From the NCBI RefSeq assembly GCF_046602855.1, contig NZ_JBKINJ010000002.1:372001-436000 (forward strand): a stretch of 64,000 nucleotides of DNA, written 5' to 3'. Made by a program: the position numbers and the translations under genes. Within the stretch, counting starts at the first letter, position 1. Every line of letters starts with the position of its first letter. The notes beneath the pieces are model-generated. The model saw only the letters and a program-made list of their open reading frames with translations, had not been told where the DNA came from and ran no database searches. Positions 36,260 to 45,158 of the stretch are shown piece by piece. This DNA comes from Gracilimonas sp046602855. GTDB lineage: Bacteria > Bacteroidota > Rhodothermia > Balneolales > Balneolaceae.

Positions 36260-37330
36260 ATGGAACTGCTGATAACGCCCGATTGGGCTCCAAACATTCA
36301 TCCACTTCTTGTACATTTTCCCATTGCCCTGATAGTAGTGGCAGTATTGGCAAATTTTGCAACCTTTTTTATTCCCGAAAAATGGTGGGATGAAACCAAA
36401 AATACCATTCTGTATGTAACAGGTGCATTATTTACCGGTGTTACCTATTACAGTGGAACAGTAGCAGCTGACACTATCTTTTTACCAACTGAGGCTCAAT
36501 CCGTGCTGAGCGAACACTCCGATTGGGCTGAGTATCTACTGTGGTTCTTTATTCTCTTTGCCATAATGAGAATTACCTTTCACCGGTTTGATCTTTTTGA
36601 AAAGAAAAGCTTTAAGATCATTGCTTTTATAACAGTTTTGCCCGGTTTATTTATGGTGTATGAGACAGCAGAGTATGGTGGGGAAATGGTGTATGGATAT
36701 GGCGCCGGAACCGGGCAACTTCTGCAACAGGAAGAATCCGGATCATCTATACCCACCGACAGTATTTCAACCAGCTCCTCCTTTGTTACAAAAGAGAATG
36801 GGAGCTGGATCTGGACCGTTAGCCCAAATTCAGTCAGTGACCTCATTGCTAACTTTCATTGGGTGGAAGGTTCTGTTCAGGATTTAAAACCGGCAATCAC
36901 TCGAACTGAACCGCCATTGCTTCGGCTAGAAGCCTCTGAAGAAGCAAATATTTTTGTATCCCATGAAACTTACCAGGATGTTCAGGTTGATTATTACCTC
37001 AATATGGATAATCTAAATGGAAAGATAGAACTCGTTCATCATTTGCAGGATGAAAATAATTACGATTTTGTATCTCTGAATTCTGAGGGAGTTATTCGTC
37101 AGGGTAGAATTAAAAACGGAAACTCAACTATATTTGAAGAAGGTGCATATGAGCCTGAAGGTCAACTATTCATTCGCATTGTCGGAGATGGAACTCATTT
37201 TCGGGCCTACGTGAACAGGGAAATGAAAGTACATGGCCATGGGGATGCTCCGGAAAGCGGTAGTGTGGGATTAAAGTTACAAGGCAGTGGCTCAGTCCTG
37301 TTATCAAAAATAGAAATGACTCAACTGTAA
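36260..37330 (+). CDS. DUF2231 membrane domain fused to a lectin-like periplasmic domain
   Basis: 356 aa from the ATG at 36260 (a longer frame from 36221 overlaps the permease's end and adds residues not expected in the family). Residues about 1-140 are DUF2231: NIHPLLVHFPIALIVVAVLANF and three further helices. A short Ser/Thr linker leads to a ~180-residue C-terminal beta-rich domain (VDYYLNMDNLNGKIELVHHLQDENNYDFVSL), a jelly-roll/LamG-like sugar- or ligand-binding fold, probably periplasmic. The membrane domain occurs in many metal-resistance loci; the fusion is notable. Confidence 0.7.
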   Translation: MELLITPDWAPNIHPLLVHFPIALIVVAVLANFATFFIPEKWWDETKNTILYVTGALFTGVTYYSGTVAADTIFLPTEAQSVLSEHSDWAEYLLWFFILFAIMRITFHRFDLFEKKSFKIIAFITVLPGLFMVYETAEYGGEMVYGYGAGTGQLLQQEESGSSIPTDSISTSSSFVTKENGSWIWTVSPNSVSDLIANFHWVEGSVQDLKPAITRTEPPLLRLEASEEANIFVSHETYQDVQVDYYLNMDNLNGKIELVHHLQDENNYDFVSLNSEGVIRQGRIKNGNSTIFEEGAYEPEGQLFIRIVGDGTHFRAYVNREMKVHGHGDAPESGSVGLKLQGSGSVLLSKIEMTQL

Positions 37331-37397
37331 CACTGAAATCCATATCTGCTAAATCAGACGTAAACCAACAAGAAGATCCAATTAAACGAGACCTAAA

Positions 37398-39425
37398 ATG
37401 AGTCAACACGATCACAGTGACCATGAAAACGGCAACCATAATGATGAGCATGACCACGATGACCATGAAGGCCACTCCCATCATGAGCACCACAAAAAAA
37501 TGGTGCAAGATTTCAAATGGCGCTTTTGGTGGATACTTGGGTTAACCATCCCTATTATGGCACTATCGCCTATGATACAGGATTTCCTAGGCGTAGACTG
37601 GAGATTTGCAGCGGATAAATGGATACTCGCCAGTCTTTCCACTGTCGTTTATTTCTTCGGTGGTTGGCCTTTTCTTACCGGTCTGGTTGATGAGCTTAAG
37701 GAAAAACAACCGGGCATGATGACTCTTATCGGTCTTGCGATATCCATTGCCTACTTGTACAGCACGGCAGTGGTTTTTGGCTTTGAAGGCGACCTGCTCT
37801 ACTGGGAGCTTTCTACCCTTGTTGGTATCATGCTATTGGGTCACTGGATCGAAATGCGGTCTGTGATGAGTGCTTCCTCAGCTTTAGAGGAATTAGCTGA
37901 GTTGTTGCCCGGTCAAGCCCATCGTGTAAATGAAGACGGTACTACTGAAGAGGTTCCCGTAGATGAATTAAAACAGGGAGATCAAGTGCTCATCAAACCC
38001 GGTGAAAAAATACCTGCGGATGGCGTGGTCGTTGATGGTAAATCCAGCGTAAATGAAGCTATGCTTACCGGCGAGTCTAAGCCTGTTGATAAAGCTGATG
38101 GTGATGAAGTGATCGGAGGCTCGGTAAATGAGAAAGGTTCCATCACTGTAGAAATTTCAAAAACGGGTGATGATTCGTTTTTATCGCAGGTCATGAACCT
38201 GGTGGAAGAGGCTCAGCAAAGTAAATCTCGCACGCAGGACCTGGCAAATCGAGCTGCTTTCTGGTTAACCATTATTGCCATTGCCGCAGGACTTATCACC
38301 TTTGGTGCTTGGATTTTCTTTACAGGTCAGGATTTTGGCTTTGCTATGAATCGTACAGTTGCCGTTATGGTGATCACTTGTCCCCACGCGCTTGGGTTAG
38401 CCATTCCTCTTGTAGTATCTATGTCTACCAGTATAGCTGCTACCAATGGATTTTTGATCCGTGATAGAGCTGCATTTGAACAGGCCCGAAATTTAGATGC
38501 CGTTATTTTTGATAAAACCGGAACACTTACGGAAGGGATCTTCACCGTAACCGATATTCTTAATTTTGGAGATGATCGATCCGAACAGGAGATCCTGAAG
38601 TATGCAGCTTCACTTGAGAAAAACTCCGAACATCCACTAGCAAAAGGTATTTTGGAAAAAGCTGAGGATACCTGGGACCCGGATGAATTTAATTCCATCA
38701 CCGGAAAAGGCATCGAAGGTAAAGTAAATGGTCACTCAGTGAAAGTGGTCAGCCCTGGGTACATCCGTGAAAATGAAATGTCGTTTCCAGAAGAGGATGT
38801 AGAAAAACTTTCATCCCAAGGAAAAACCGTGGTATTTGTGATCATTGAAGAAGAGCTGACAGGAGCCATTGCTTTGGGAGATGAAATTCGCAAACCTTCC
38901 AAAAACGCTATCAAAGCCCTCCATGATTTAGGCATCGAGTGCATCATGTTGACTGGAGACAATCAACAAACGGCCGATTATGTGGCCGGAGAGCTAGGTA
39001 TCGATCAGGTGTTTGCGGAAGTTTTGCCGGATGAAAAAGCTGATAAGGTGAAAGAGGTCCAGGAACAGGGCAAACTTGTTGCAATGACCGGAGACGGTGT
39101 AAATGATGCTCCTGCTTTAGCCCAGGCCGATGTCGGCATTGCCATCGGGGCAGGCTCTGATGTGGCTGTTGAAACCGGAGATATTGTACTCGTAAAAAAC
39201 AATCCCGAAGACGTAACGGCACTGATCAAACTATCCAAAGCTACTTACAAAAAAATGGTACAGAATTTATGGTGGGCTTCAGGATATAATATTGGTGCCA
39301 TTCCATTGGCTGCCGGTGCCCTCTATGCATGGGGTGTTATTTTAAGCCCGGCGGTTGGAGCTATTTTAATGTCACTGAGTACGGTTATAGTAGCCATCAA
39401 TGCACGTTTCTTGAAAATGGAGTAG
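37398..39425 (+). CDS. copB: CopB-type Cu+/Cu2+ P-type ATPase with histidine-rich N-terminus
   Basis: 675 aa. The first ~36 residues are a His/Asp-rich metal-binding tail (SQHDHSDHENGNHNDEHDHD). P-type signatures follow: LTGESKP, membrane site TCPHALGLAIPLVVS (CPH, the CopB subclass), phosphorylation FDKTGTLTEG, SEHPLAKG, and MTGDGVNDAPAL. It exports copper to the periplasm. The CPH motif distinguishes it from the Zn/Cd ATPase at 12535 (CPC). It is followed after 4 nt by a Cys-rich protein gene. Confidence 0.93.
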   Translation: MSQHDHSDHENGNHNDEHDHDDHEGHSHHEHHKKMVQDFKWRFWWILGLTIPIMALSPMIQDFLGVDWRFAADKWILASLSTVVYFFGGWPFLTGLVDELKEKQPGMMTLIGLAISIAYLYSTAVVFGFEGDLLYWELSTLVGIMLLGHWIEMRSVMSASSALEELAELLPGQAHRVNEDGTTEEVPVDELKQGDQVLIKPGEKIPADGVVVDGKSSVNEAMLTGESKPVDKADGDEVIGGSVNEKGSITVEISKTGDDSFLSQVMNLVEEAQQSKSRTQDLANRAAFWLTIIAIAAGLITFGAWIFFTGQDFGFAMNRTVAVMVITCPHALGLAIPLVVSMSTSIAATNGFLIRDRAAFEQARNLDAVIFDKTGTLTEGIFTVTDILNFGDDRSEQEILKYAASLEKNSEHPLAKGILEKAEDTWDPDEFNSITGKGIEGKVNGHSVKVVSPGYIRENEMSFPEEDVEKLSSQGKTVVFVIIEEELTGAIALGDEIRKPSKNAIKALHDLGIECIMLTGDNQQTADYVAGELGIDQVFAEVLPDEKADKVKEVQEQGKLVAMTGDGVNDAPALAQADVGIAIGAGSDVAVETGDIVLVKNNPEDVTALIKLSKATYKKMVQNLWWASGYNIGAIPLAAGALYAWGVILSPAVGAILMSLSTVIVAINARFLKME

Positions 39426-39429
39426 GTGT

Positions 39430-39639
39430 ATGAATAATATTAAGACTCGATCAACCATAACGTGCCCGGCTTGCGGTTTTCAAAGAAATGAAGTGATGCC
39501 TGTTAATTCTTGCCAATATTTTTGGCAATGTCCCGATTGCAATGATCTCATTAAACCAAAAAAAGCAGATTGCTGTGTTTACTGTTCTTACGGGGATGTG
39601 AATTGTCCACCGGTTCAACAAGACAGATCATGTTGTTAA
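39430..39639 (+). CDS. Small Cys-rich protein of the GDCCVxC type
   Basis: 69 aa with ten Cys: TITCPACGFQRNEVMP (zinc-knuckle-like CPxCG), QYFWQCPDCNDLIKPK and ADCCVYCSYGDVNCPP. The CCVxCSYGD block defines a small family of unknown function widespread next to metal-resistance genes. It starts 4 nt after copB and is surely cotranscribed. It is probably a soluble metal-binding protein or chaperone. Confidence 0.75.
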   Translation: MNNIKTRSTITCPACGFQRNEVMPVNSCQYFWQCPDCNDLIKPKKADCCVYCSYGDVNCPPVQQDRSCC

Positions 39640-39787
39640 TTAACTAATCTTTATCGCTGAACCCCCTTTTGATATGAAGCTATATATCTTTAAACATAGA
39701 ATTGATCGTTAGATAAAGAGAGAGCTCATCCAATCTTTATAGTTCTTTTGTATACTTTCCATTGAACACAAAACGGCAGGGTTTACC

Positions 39788-40639
39788 ATGGAACCATTTG
39801 ATGTCATAAAGGCTACGGGTGAAAGAGAGGCTTTTCAGTTATCCAAACTCAAACGCTCGTTAAGCAATGCAGGTGCTCAGCCAGAGATTATAAACTCAGT
39901 AATAAACGACCTGGAAAAGAGTGGCTTTTTTACAGATGGTATGTCCACCAAAAAAATTTATAAAGAAGCCTACAGCTTGCTAAGGCAGAAATCCACCCGT
40001 ATTGCCGGACGATACAAGTTAAAAGAGGCTCTTCTCGACCTTGGACCTTCCGGCTATCCTTTTGAAATTCTGATTTCAGAACTCTTCAAAAAACTTGGAT
40101 ATGCAACTCAGGTTGGGTGTGTTGTAGAAGGAGAATGTGTTTCTCACGAAATAGATGTGATCTCCAAAAAAAATAATGAGCACCTGATCATGGAGTGCAA
40201 ATTTCACAACCGGCAAAATCATCATTGTAATGTCACCATCCCGTTATATGTCAGGTCACGTTTTGTAGATGTAAAAACCGCATGGGTCAAACAGCATAAA
40301 CTCAAAAATCAAACCTATTCAGGATGGGTAGTTACTAACACTCGGTTTACTGCAGATGCCACAAAATACTCCAATTGCATGGGACTGAAATTGCTAAGCT
40401 GGAGTTACCCAAAGAACAATGGATTAAAGGATCTGATCGGCAGGACAGGCCTTCACCCAGTAACATGTCTGTCAGACATCGATAAATCTGAAAAGCAACA
40501 TCTACTGAAGAATGATATTGTACTTGCCAAACAGATTTGTGAAGACTTAAAGACCCTTACCCGGCTTGGGTTTCACAAACAGCGGGCAGAAAGCATACAT
40601 AAGGAAGCAATTGAAATTTGTAACCATAGAGTGAACTGA
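39788..40639 (+). CDS. ATP-cone domain fused to an Mrr-like PD-(D/E)XK nuclease domain
   Basis: 283 aa. Residues about 3-90 form an ATP-cone, the nucleotide-sensing domain known from ribonucleotide reductases and NrdR (VIKATGEREAFQLSKLKRSLSNAG ... KIYKEAYSLLRQKS). Residues about 95-215 look like an Mrr/HJC-type PD-(D/E)XK fold: FEILISELFKKLGYATQ, then HEIDVISKK and LIMECKFHN (the D...ExK core). It could be a nucleotide-gated DNA nuclease. The neighbouring beta-CASP gene starts 2 nt after its stop, so the two form an operon. Restriction or other defence partners are absent. Confidence 0.75.
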   Translation: MEPFDVIKATGEREAFQLSKLKRSLSNAGAQPEIINSVINDLEKSGFFTDGMSTKKIYKEAYSLLRQKSTRIAGRYKLKEALLDLGPSGYPFEILISELFKKLGYATQVGCVVEGECVSHEIDVISKKNNEHLIMECKFHNRQNHHCNVTIPLYVRSRFVDVKTAWVKQHKLKNQTYSGWVVTNTRFTADATKYSNCMGLKLLSWSYPKNNGLKDLIGRTGLHPVTCLSDIDKSEKQHLLKNDIVLAKQICEDLKTLTRLGFHKQRAESIHKEAIEICNHRVN

Positions 40640-40641
40640 TC

Positions 40642-42018
40642 ATGAGTACATCCATTAAGATCCATTTTTTAGGCGCTTCCGGTACCGTTACCGGTTCCAA
40701 ATACCTTATTCAGACTCCCGACAAAAATCTTCTTATAGATTGCGGGATGTTCCAGGGAATAAAAAAACTGCGTGAACTGAATTGGCAGCAACTTCCTGCC
40801 AAAGCCTCTTCTATTGATCTCGTGTTGTTGACACATGGCCATCTTGATCACAGCGGTTTTCTCCCGAGATTGGTCAAAATGGGCTTTAAGGGCTCAATAT
40901 TGGGAACTGCACCAACCCTTGATATCGCTGAGATCATATTGCGGGACAGCGCTAAGATTCAGGAAGAAGACGCTGAAAGAGCCAACAAAGACGGATTTAC
41001 CAAGCACAACCCGGCCGAACCACTTTACAATATAAGTGATGCCGAAAAAGCCATTAACCGGTTCCAAAAGCAACAAGAAGCTGAGTGGATAGAGATCGAC
41101 GACAACATTAAAGCTCGCTTTCAATACAACGGGCATATTATTGGGGCCACTTTTATTGAAATAGATCTTCACGGTAAGCGGTTTGTCTTTTCAGGGGATA
41201 TTGGTCGCCCCGATGACGCCTTGCTCAGAGATCCAAAGAAACCTGAAAGTGCAGATATATTATTCATGGAATCAACCTATGGCGACCAGAAGCATATTGA
41301 AGAAGACACCTCGGGAAAACTTAAACAGCTTATTGATGAAACCACTCAAAATGGCGGCACCCTTATTATACCGAGTTTTGCCGTCGAACGAGCACAGCTG
41401 TTGATGTATCTGATCTGGCAACTTCATAAAAAGGAACTTATCCCCGCCTCACTTCCTGTCATACTAGACAGTCCCATGGGAGCCCGGGCGCTGACCACTT
41501 TTATCAAGTTTCCTGATTGGCATAAATTAACTGAAAAAGATTATGCTGACATGACTGACCGGATTCATATCGTTGAATCCTATAAAGAGACCTGGAAGAT
41601 CATTGAAGATACAAGCCCAAAGGTCATTATTGCCGGAAGCGGCATGGTAACCGGCGGCAGGGTTCTCACTTATCTAAAGCAGTATCTGGACAGAGAAGAA
41701 ACCACTGTACTATTAGCCGGTTTCCAAGCCGAAGGCACACGCGGGCGGCAGCTATTGGATGGTGCTGAAGAAATCAAATTCTATGGGAAGTATTATCAGG
41801 TTAAGGCCCGTGTCGATATTTTGGACGGACTCTCAGCTCATGCTGATCAAACAGAATTACTGGATTGGTTATCTGAAATCAAAAAAAAGCCTGAGCACGT
41901 TTTTTTGGTTCACGGCGAGCCTCAAAGCCTTGATATGATGCGCGTTAAGCTGAAAGACACCCATGGATGGGAAGCACACATACCCGAGCTGTACGAGATC
42001 GCTAACATACAGCTCTGA
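40642..42018 (+). CDS. Beta-CASP metallo-beta-lactamase RNA/DNA hydrolase (CPSF/YSH1-like)
   Basis: 458 aa. IHFLGASGTVTGSKYLIQT, THGHLDHSGFLPRL (HxHxDH), FSGDIGRP and the beta-CASP block with SFAVERAQLLMYLIWQL, ASTSGMVTGGR-like AGSGMVTGGRVL and SAHADQTELLDWL identify this family, zinc-dependent RNases or exonucleases of the CPSF-73/YSH1 group. Its start is 2 nt after the preceding nuclease-like gene, an unusual pairing. Confidence 0.9.
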   Translation: MSTSIKIHFLGASGTVTGSKYLIQTPDKNLLIDCGMFQGIKKLRELNWQQLPAKASSIDLVLLTHGHLDHSGFLPRLVKMGFKGSILGTAPTLDIAEIILRDSAKIQEEDAERANKDGFTKHNPAEPLYNISDAEKAINRFQKQQEAEWIEIDDNIKARFQYNGHIIGATFIEIDLHGKRFVFSGDIGRPDDALLRDPKKPESADILFMESTYGDQKHIEEDTSGKLKQLIDETTQNGGTLIIPSFAVERAQLLMYLIWQLHKKELIPASLPVILDSPMGARALTTFIKFPDWHKLTEKDYADMTDRIHIVESYKETWKIIEDTSPKVIIAGSGMVTGGRVLTYLKQYLDREETTVLLAGFQAEGTRGRQLLDGAEEIKFYGKYYQVKARVDILDGLSAHADQTELLDWLSEIKKKPEHVFLVHGEPQSLDMMRVKLKDTHGWEAHIPELYEIANIQL

Positions 42019-42097
42019 TGGATTGTTAGCCTCTCTTTTGTTTCCAATCAATGACTTAATTATAATATTGGATAACATAAACCAATTTAAAGCTGCC

Positions 42098-42757
42098 ATG
42101 AAAGAGACGATCTTAACTTATCATGATGATGAAATAAAAGTGACTTGGGACAAAGAACGCTGTATTCATGCTGCGGAATGCGTCCGGGGCTTACCCAAAG
42201 TATTTGATACAGATCGTAAACCATGGATCAAACCTGAAATGGCATCAACGGATGCTCTCACAAAAACCATTGAAAAATGCCCGTCCGGTGCCCTGCATTA
42301 TGAGTTGAAAAAATCTGACCGATCGGAAAAGCCACCTGAACAAAACGTGATCACCATTGATGAAGATGGTCCTCTTTATATTTACGGAGAAGTAGTCATC
42401 AAAGATCTGAATGGCGAAATTATATTGGAAGACAAACGGGTAGCGATGTGCCGTTGCGGTAAATCCAAAAATAAGCCGCTTTGTGATAATTCACATATTG
42501 ATGAAGGTTTTACAGCAGATACATCTTTTAACCCGGAAAGATTACGCACAGAACCTGTGAAAGGAAAGGGAGGAAAGTTATCAATCACCTTATATAAGGA
42601 TGCACCATTTCTTGTTGAGGGCAACTACGATCTGATCGGCAGTGATACAGGACGTGAAACCTGCAGTAAGAAAATGAGCTTTTGTCGGTGCGGAGCTTCG
42701 CAAACCAAGCCATTTTGTGATGGAACTCATAAGAAAATTGGATTTGTTAGTGATTAA
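42098..42757 (+). CDS. Mono-cluster ferredoxin domain plus two CDGSH iron-sulfur domains
   Basis: 219 aa from the ATG at 42098 (a longer in-frame start at 41963 would overlap the previous gene). Residues about 10-65 form a divergent 4Fe-4S mono-cluster ferredoxin (CIHAAECVRGLPKVF ... EKCPSGAL). Two CDGSH-type clusters follow, CRCGKSKNKPLCDNSH and CRCGASQTKPFCDGTH, each with the C-x-C...C...H ligands of a 2Fe-2S site. It may act in redox or iron-sulfur metabolism in the cytosol. Three-cluster fusions like this are known in bacteria, but their function is unproven. Confidence 0.85.
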   Translation: MKETILTYHDDEIKVTWDKERCIHAAECVRGLPKVFDTDRKPWIKPEMASTDALTKTIEKCPSGALHYELKKSDRSEKPPEQNVITIDEDGPLYIYGEVVIKDLNGEIILEDKRVAMCRCGKSKNKPLCDNSHIDEGFTADTSFNPERLRTEPVKGKGGKLSITLYKDAPFLVEGNYDLIGSDTGRETCSKKMSFCRCGASQTKPFCDGTHKKIGFVSD

Positions 42758-42859
42758 TTGTTATTCCTTAATCATTAATAGGGTATTTATTAATTTACAC
42801 AGGTTGTTTGTCCTGTTTCTCAAAACGAATTACCATTAACGAATTTACGAATACACGAC

Positions 42860-43228
42860 ATGTCTAATCCCAAGATCATAATAGCCATAGCGGCTTTTCT
42901 ATTGGCTATTGCCGTTGCAGCCGGTGCTTTTGGCGCTCATGCCCTAAAAAATATTCTATCACCTGAACGACTTGAAACATGGCAGACTGCAGTCCAATAT
43001 CATGCCTGGCATGCACTGGGGCTTTTTCTGATCGCCATGATCGGAGCCCAGCTTGATATTACCGTAACATGGCCGGCTTCACTGATATTTGCCGGTATTC
43101 TTATTTTCTCAGGCAGCCTATACACGCTTTGTCTTACCGGAATAGGATGGATGGGCGCTATCACACCGATCGGTGGTGTTGCATTTATTGCCGGGTGGAT
43201 CTGGTTTGGCATCAAGATGTTGAAGTGA
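42860..43228 (+). CDS. DUF423 (YgdD-like) inner-membrane protein
   Basis: 122 aa with four membrane helices. LAIAVAAGAFGAHALKNILSPERLETWQTAVQYHAWHALGLF and SGSLYTLCLTG are the full family signature. Function is unknown; members sit in the inner membrane of many bacteria. Confidence 0.9.
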   Translation: MSNPKIIIAIAAFLLAIAVAAGAFGAHALKNILSPERLETWQTAVQYHAWHALGLFLIAMIGAQLDITVTWPASLIFAGILIFSGSLYTLCLTGIGWMGAITPIGGVAFIAGWIWFGIKMLK

Positions 43229-43252
43229 ATTGTAAGTGACGAATAGGACTAT

Positions 43253-43768
43253 ATGATTATAACTAATACAAAACGACTCATACCTCTCACACTTTTTATC
43301 ATTCTGACATTTAGTGCCCATACTTTTGCACAGAATGAGGTGATACGTGAAAGAAACTCATTGTATGGCATCAAAGAATTTGGAGTTTCTGTGAATATTG
43401 AGCGGCCACTTAGTTTAAATACAGTCCCCTTTAAATCCGATAGTGTCCGGCAATTGATCATCGATAGACTAAGTTCCCTTCCCATAAACATTATTGATGA
43501 CAGCACACTGAAACAGTCTGATCAGCTGCCGCTGTTGCATCTTCACATCAATATTATGAATAACGTGGGAGGTGTGCACCCGTTTGCAGCTGAGCTAAAG
43601 TTTTATCAACCTGTAAAATTGCCTCTCAATAAAAACATTCAAACCATGGGTTCCACTTGGGCCGACAGCTTTATTGGTGTTGTCACCCCTGATCTCATGA
43701 ACTTTATAGCAGCAAAATCTGCCGGGTTAGCTGAAAACTTCCGTTCAGACTATGAGATCGTGAATTAG
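43253..43768 (+). CDS. Secreted protein of unknown function
   Basis: 171 aa with a signal peptide (about residues 1-26, ending HTFA). The mature part is a mixed alpha/beta domain (FGVSVNIERPLSLNTVPFKSDSVRQLIIDRLSS ... LLHLHINIMNNVGG). It has no recognisable domain; it is probably periplasmic or exported. The preceding gene ends 24 nt upstream, so the two may be cotranscribed. Confidence 0.6.
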   Translation: MIITNTKRLIPLTLFIILTFSAHTFAQNEVIRERNSLYGIKEFGVSVNIERPLSLNTVPFKSDSVRQLIIDRLSSLPINIIDDSTLKQSDQLPLLHLHINIMNNVGGVHPFAAELKFYQPVKLPLNKNIQTMGSTWADSFIGVVTPDLMNFIAAKSAGLAENFRSDYEIVN

Positions 43769-43792
43769 CCCGTGCATATTTAAGCTTTCTAC

Positions 43793-44012
43793 ACACACTA
43801 TACCCTACTACACGCAACTATGGAAGAAACTCCATTGGGCGATAATACGCTCGTTTTCAAAGTTTTAGGAAAGATCTATTCTCTCACTGATGCAGAAACT
43901 TTGGAACATCGCTAGTACTTCCGGATCAATCACTAATGATACAATCTACGATCACATTGACCACTACTGCCAACTTATAGTGGAGAAATTGTCCAGAGCC
44001 CATATGGCTTAA
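43793..44012 (+). pseudogene. Decayed MmcQ/YjbR-family gene
   Basis: The frame around 43820 reads TMEETPLGDNTLVFKVLGKIYSLTDAETL, the conserved middle of MmcQ/YjbR (DNA-binding-like CyaY-fold) proteins. A second frame from about 43899 reads WNIASTSGSITNDTIYDHIDHYCQLIVEKLSRAHMA and stops at 44010-44012, which is the conserved C-terminal helix region. The roughly 40 residues normally in between are missing and the frames differ, so the gene has an internal deletion plus a frameshift. The whole 281-nt gap 43769-44049 is otherwise empty. Confidence 0.72.
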
Positions 44013-44049
44013 GAAACATTTAAGAACACTCTGAAACTTATTAGCGGCC

Positions 44050-44349
44050 CTATTTATTTGGTGCCATTCTCTCGTACATCTTTTTTAATCTACCCCAGAA
44101 GAAATCGAACTGACCGAAAAGTGCCCCATAGATCAGTATAAATATATTATACATGGGGAAGATAGTAACCGCCCATATCAGTGTTTTAAACCAAAATGGA
44201 TCGTGTGACTCAATACCTAATAATGGGAACAAAAAACGTCTGGAATAAAGCGCACTGATGCCGGTCAGAGAAAACACGATCAATATTATAACTAACTGCC
44301 AGTTGCTCTGAATTCCCCAACGGGACTTCATTTTTTCAAAAAAATTCAT
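44050..44349 (-). CDS. Small membrane protein of the DUF6787 type
   Basis: 99 aa with two or three membrane helices (about residues 18-38 and 57-80). The ends, MKSRWGIQSNWQLVIILIVFSLTG and FGQFDFFWGRLKKMYERM, match a small family of unknown function common in Bacteroidota. No further function can be read. Confidence 0.65.
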   Translation of the reverse strand: MNFFEKMKSRWGIQSNWQLVIILIVFSLTGISALYSRRFLFPLLGIESHDPFWFKTLIWAVTIFPMYNIFILIYGALFGQFDFFWGRLKKMYERMAPNK

Positions 44350-44534
44350 GTAAAAATCTTTATTTCTCTGAAAGTATCCTTTTTCTAAACCTAAGTGAAG
44401 TCAATTGTTTATAAATCCTAAAAAGCATTTTACAAAAAACATTACTGTACAGTTGCAATTTCTGTGCCTTGCAGGTAGTTTCTGATGCTAGGAAGGTCAT
44501 CTATAAATATTTATACATCACGAACATATAGGGT

Positions 44535-45158
44535 ATGCAAGCATATGTAACTGAGGCTGTTGGCACATTTTTCCTTGTATTGGTTTTTGGGATAACCGGA
44601 GACCCGCTTGCCATTGGCTTAACCTTGATGGCTTTGGTTTATATAGGGTATCCAAATTCAGGAGCTCATTTTAACCCTGCAATTTCACTCGCGTTTTTTT
44701 TAAAAAAGAAACTCTCCTTATCTGAATTCATCGGTTACCTGTTTTGTCAGATCATTGGAGCCTTCTTTGCTTCCTATCTCATCTTTGAGTTTGCTAACAG
44801 TGTATTTTACCTGGAACCGCCTGTTGACACTGACTTATATGAACAGGTCTTTTCTGAGGTTTTCTTTACAGCCATTTTTGTTAGCGTGATGCTTTCACTT
44901 ACATTATCCAATCTGCATAGAAAGAATCAGTTTATGGGTTTAATCGTTGGTCTTACATTTACCGGAATGCTTATGGCTGCGTCACCATTATCAGGAGGAG
45001 TGCTGAACCCTGCATTTTCTGCCGGTACCGCACTATTCGATCTTCTTAAAGGGGGCAACTCATACATCAACTCTGTGCTTTTTATAATGAGTCCACTAGC
45101 CGGTGGAGCCTTAGCAGCCTTTACATCCTCATATTTTAATTCAAGATGGGGAGATTAA
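44535..45158 (+). CDS. Aquaporin/MIP-family channel with altered selectivity filter
   Basis: 207 aa with six membrane helices and two half-helices. The first NPA is HFNPAISLAFFLKKK; the second is VLNPAFSAGTALF. The arginine that normally follows the second NPA (NPAR) and forms the ar/R constriction is Phe here, so water/glycerol selectivity should differ from standard aquaporins. It overlaps the convergent histidine kinase gene by 23 nt at the 3' ends. Confidence 0.85.
   Translation: MQAYVTEAVGTFFLVLVFGITGDPLAIGLTLMALVYIGYPNSGAHFNPAISLAFFLKKKLSLSEFIGYLFCQIIGAFFASYLIFEFANSVFYLEPPVDTDLYEQVFSEVFFTAIFVSVMLSLTLSNLHRKNQFMGLIVGLTFTGMLMAASPLSGGVLNPAFSAGTALFDLLKGGNSYINSVLFIMSPLAGGALAAFTSSYFNSRWGD

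Noticed and set aside
39788..40639. The Mrr-like nuclease as part of a restriction-modification or other defence island
   Set aside because: No methyltransferase, specificity or other defence gene is adjacent, and the ATP-cone fits nucleotide regulation better.
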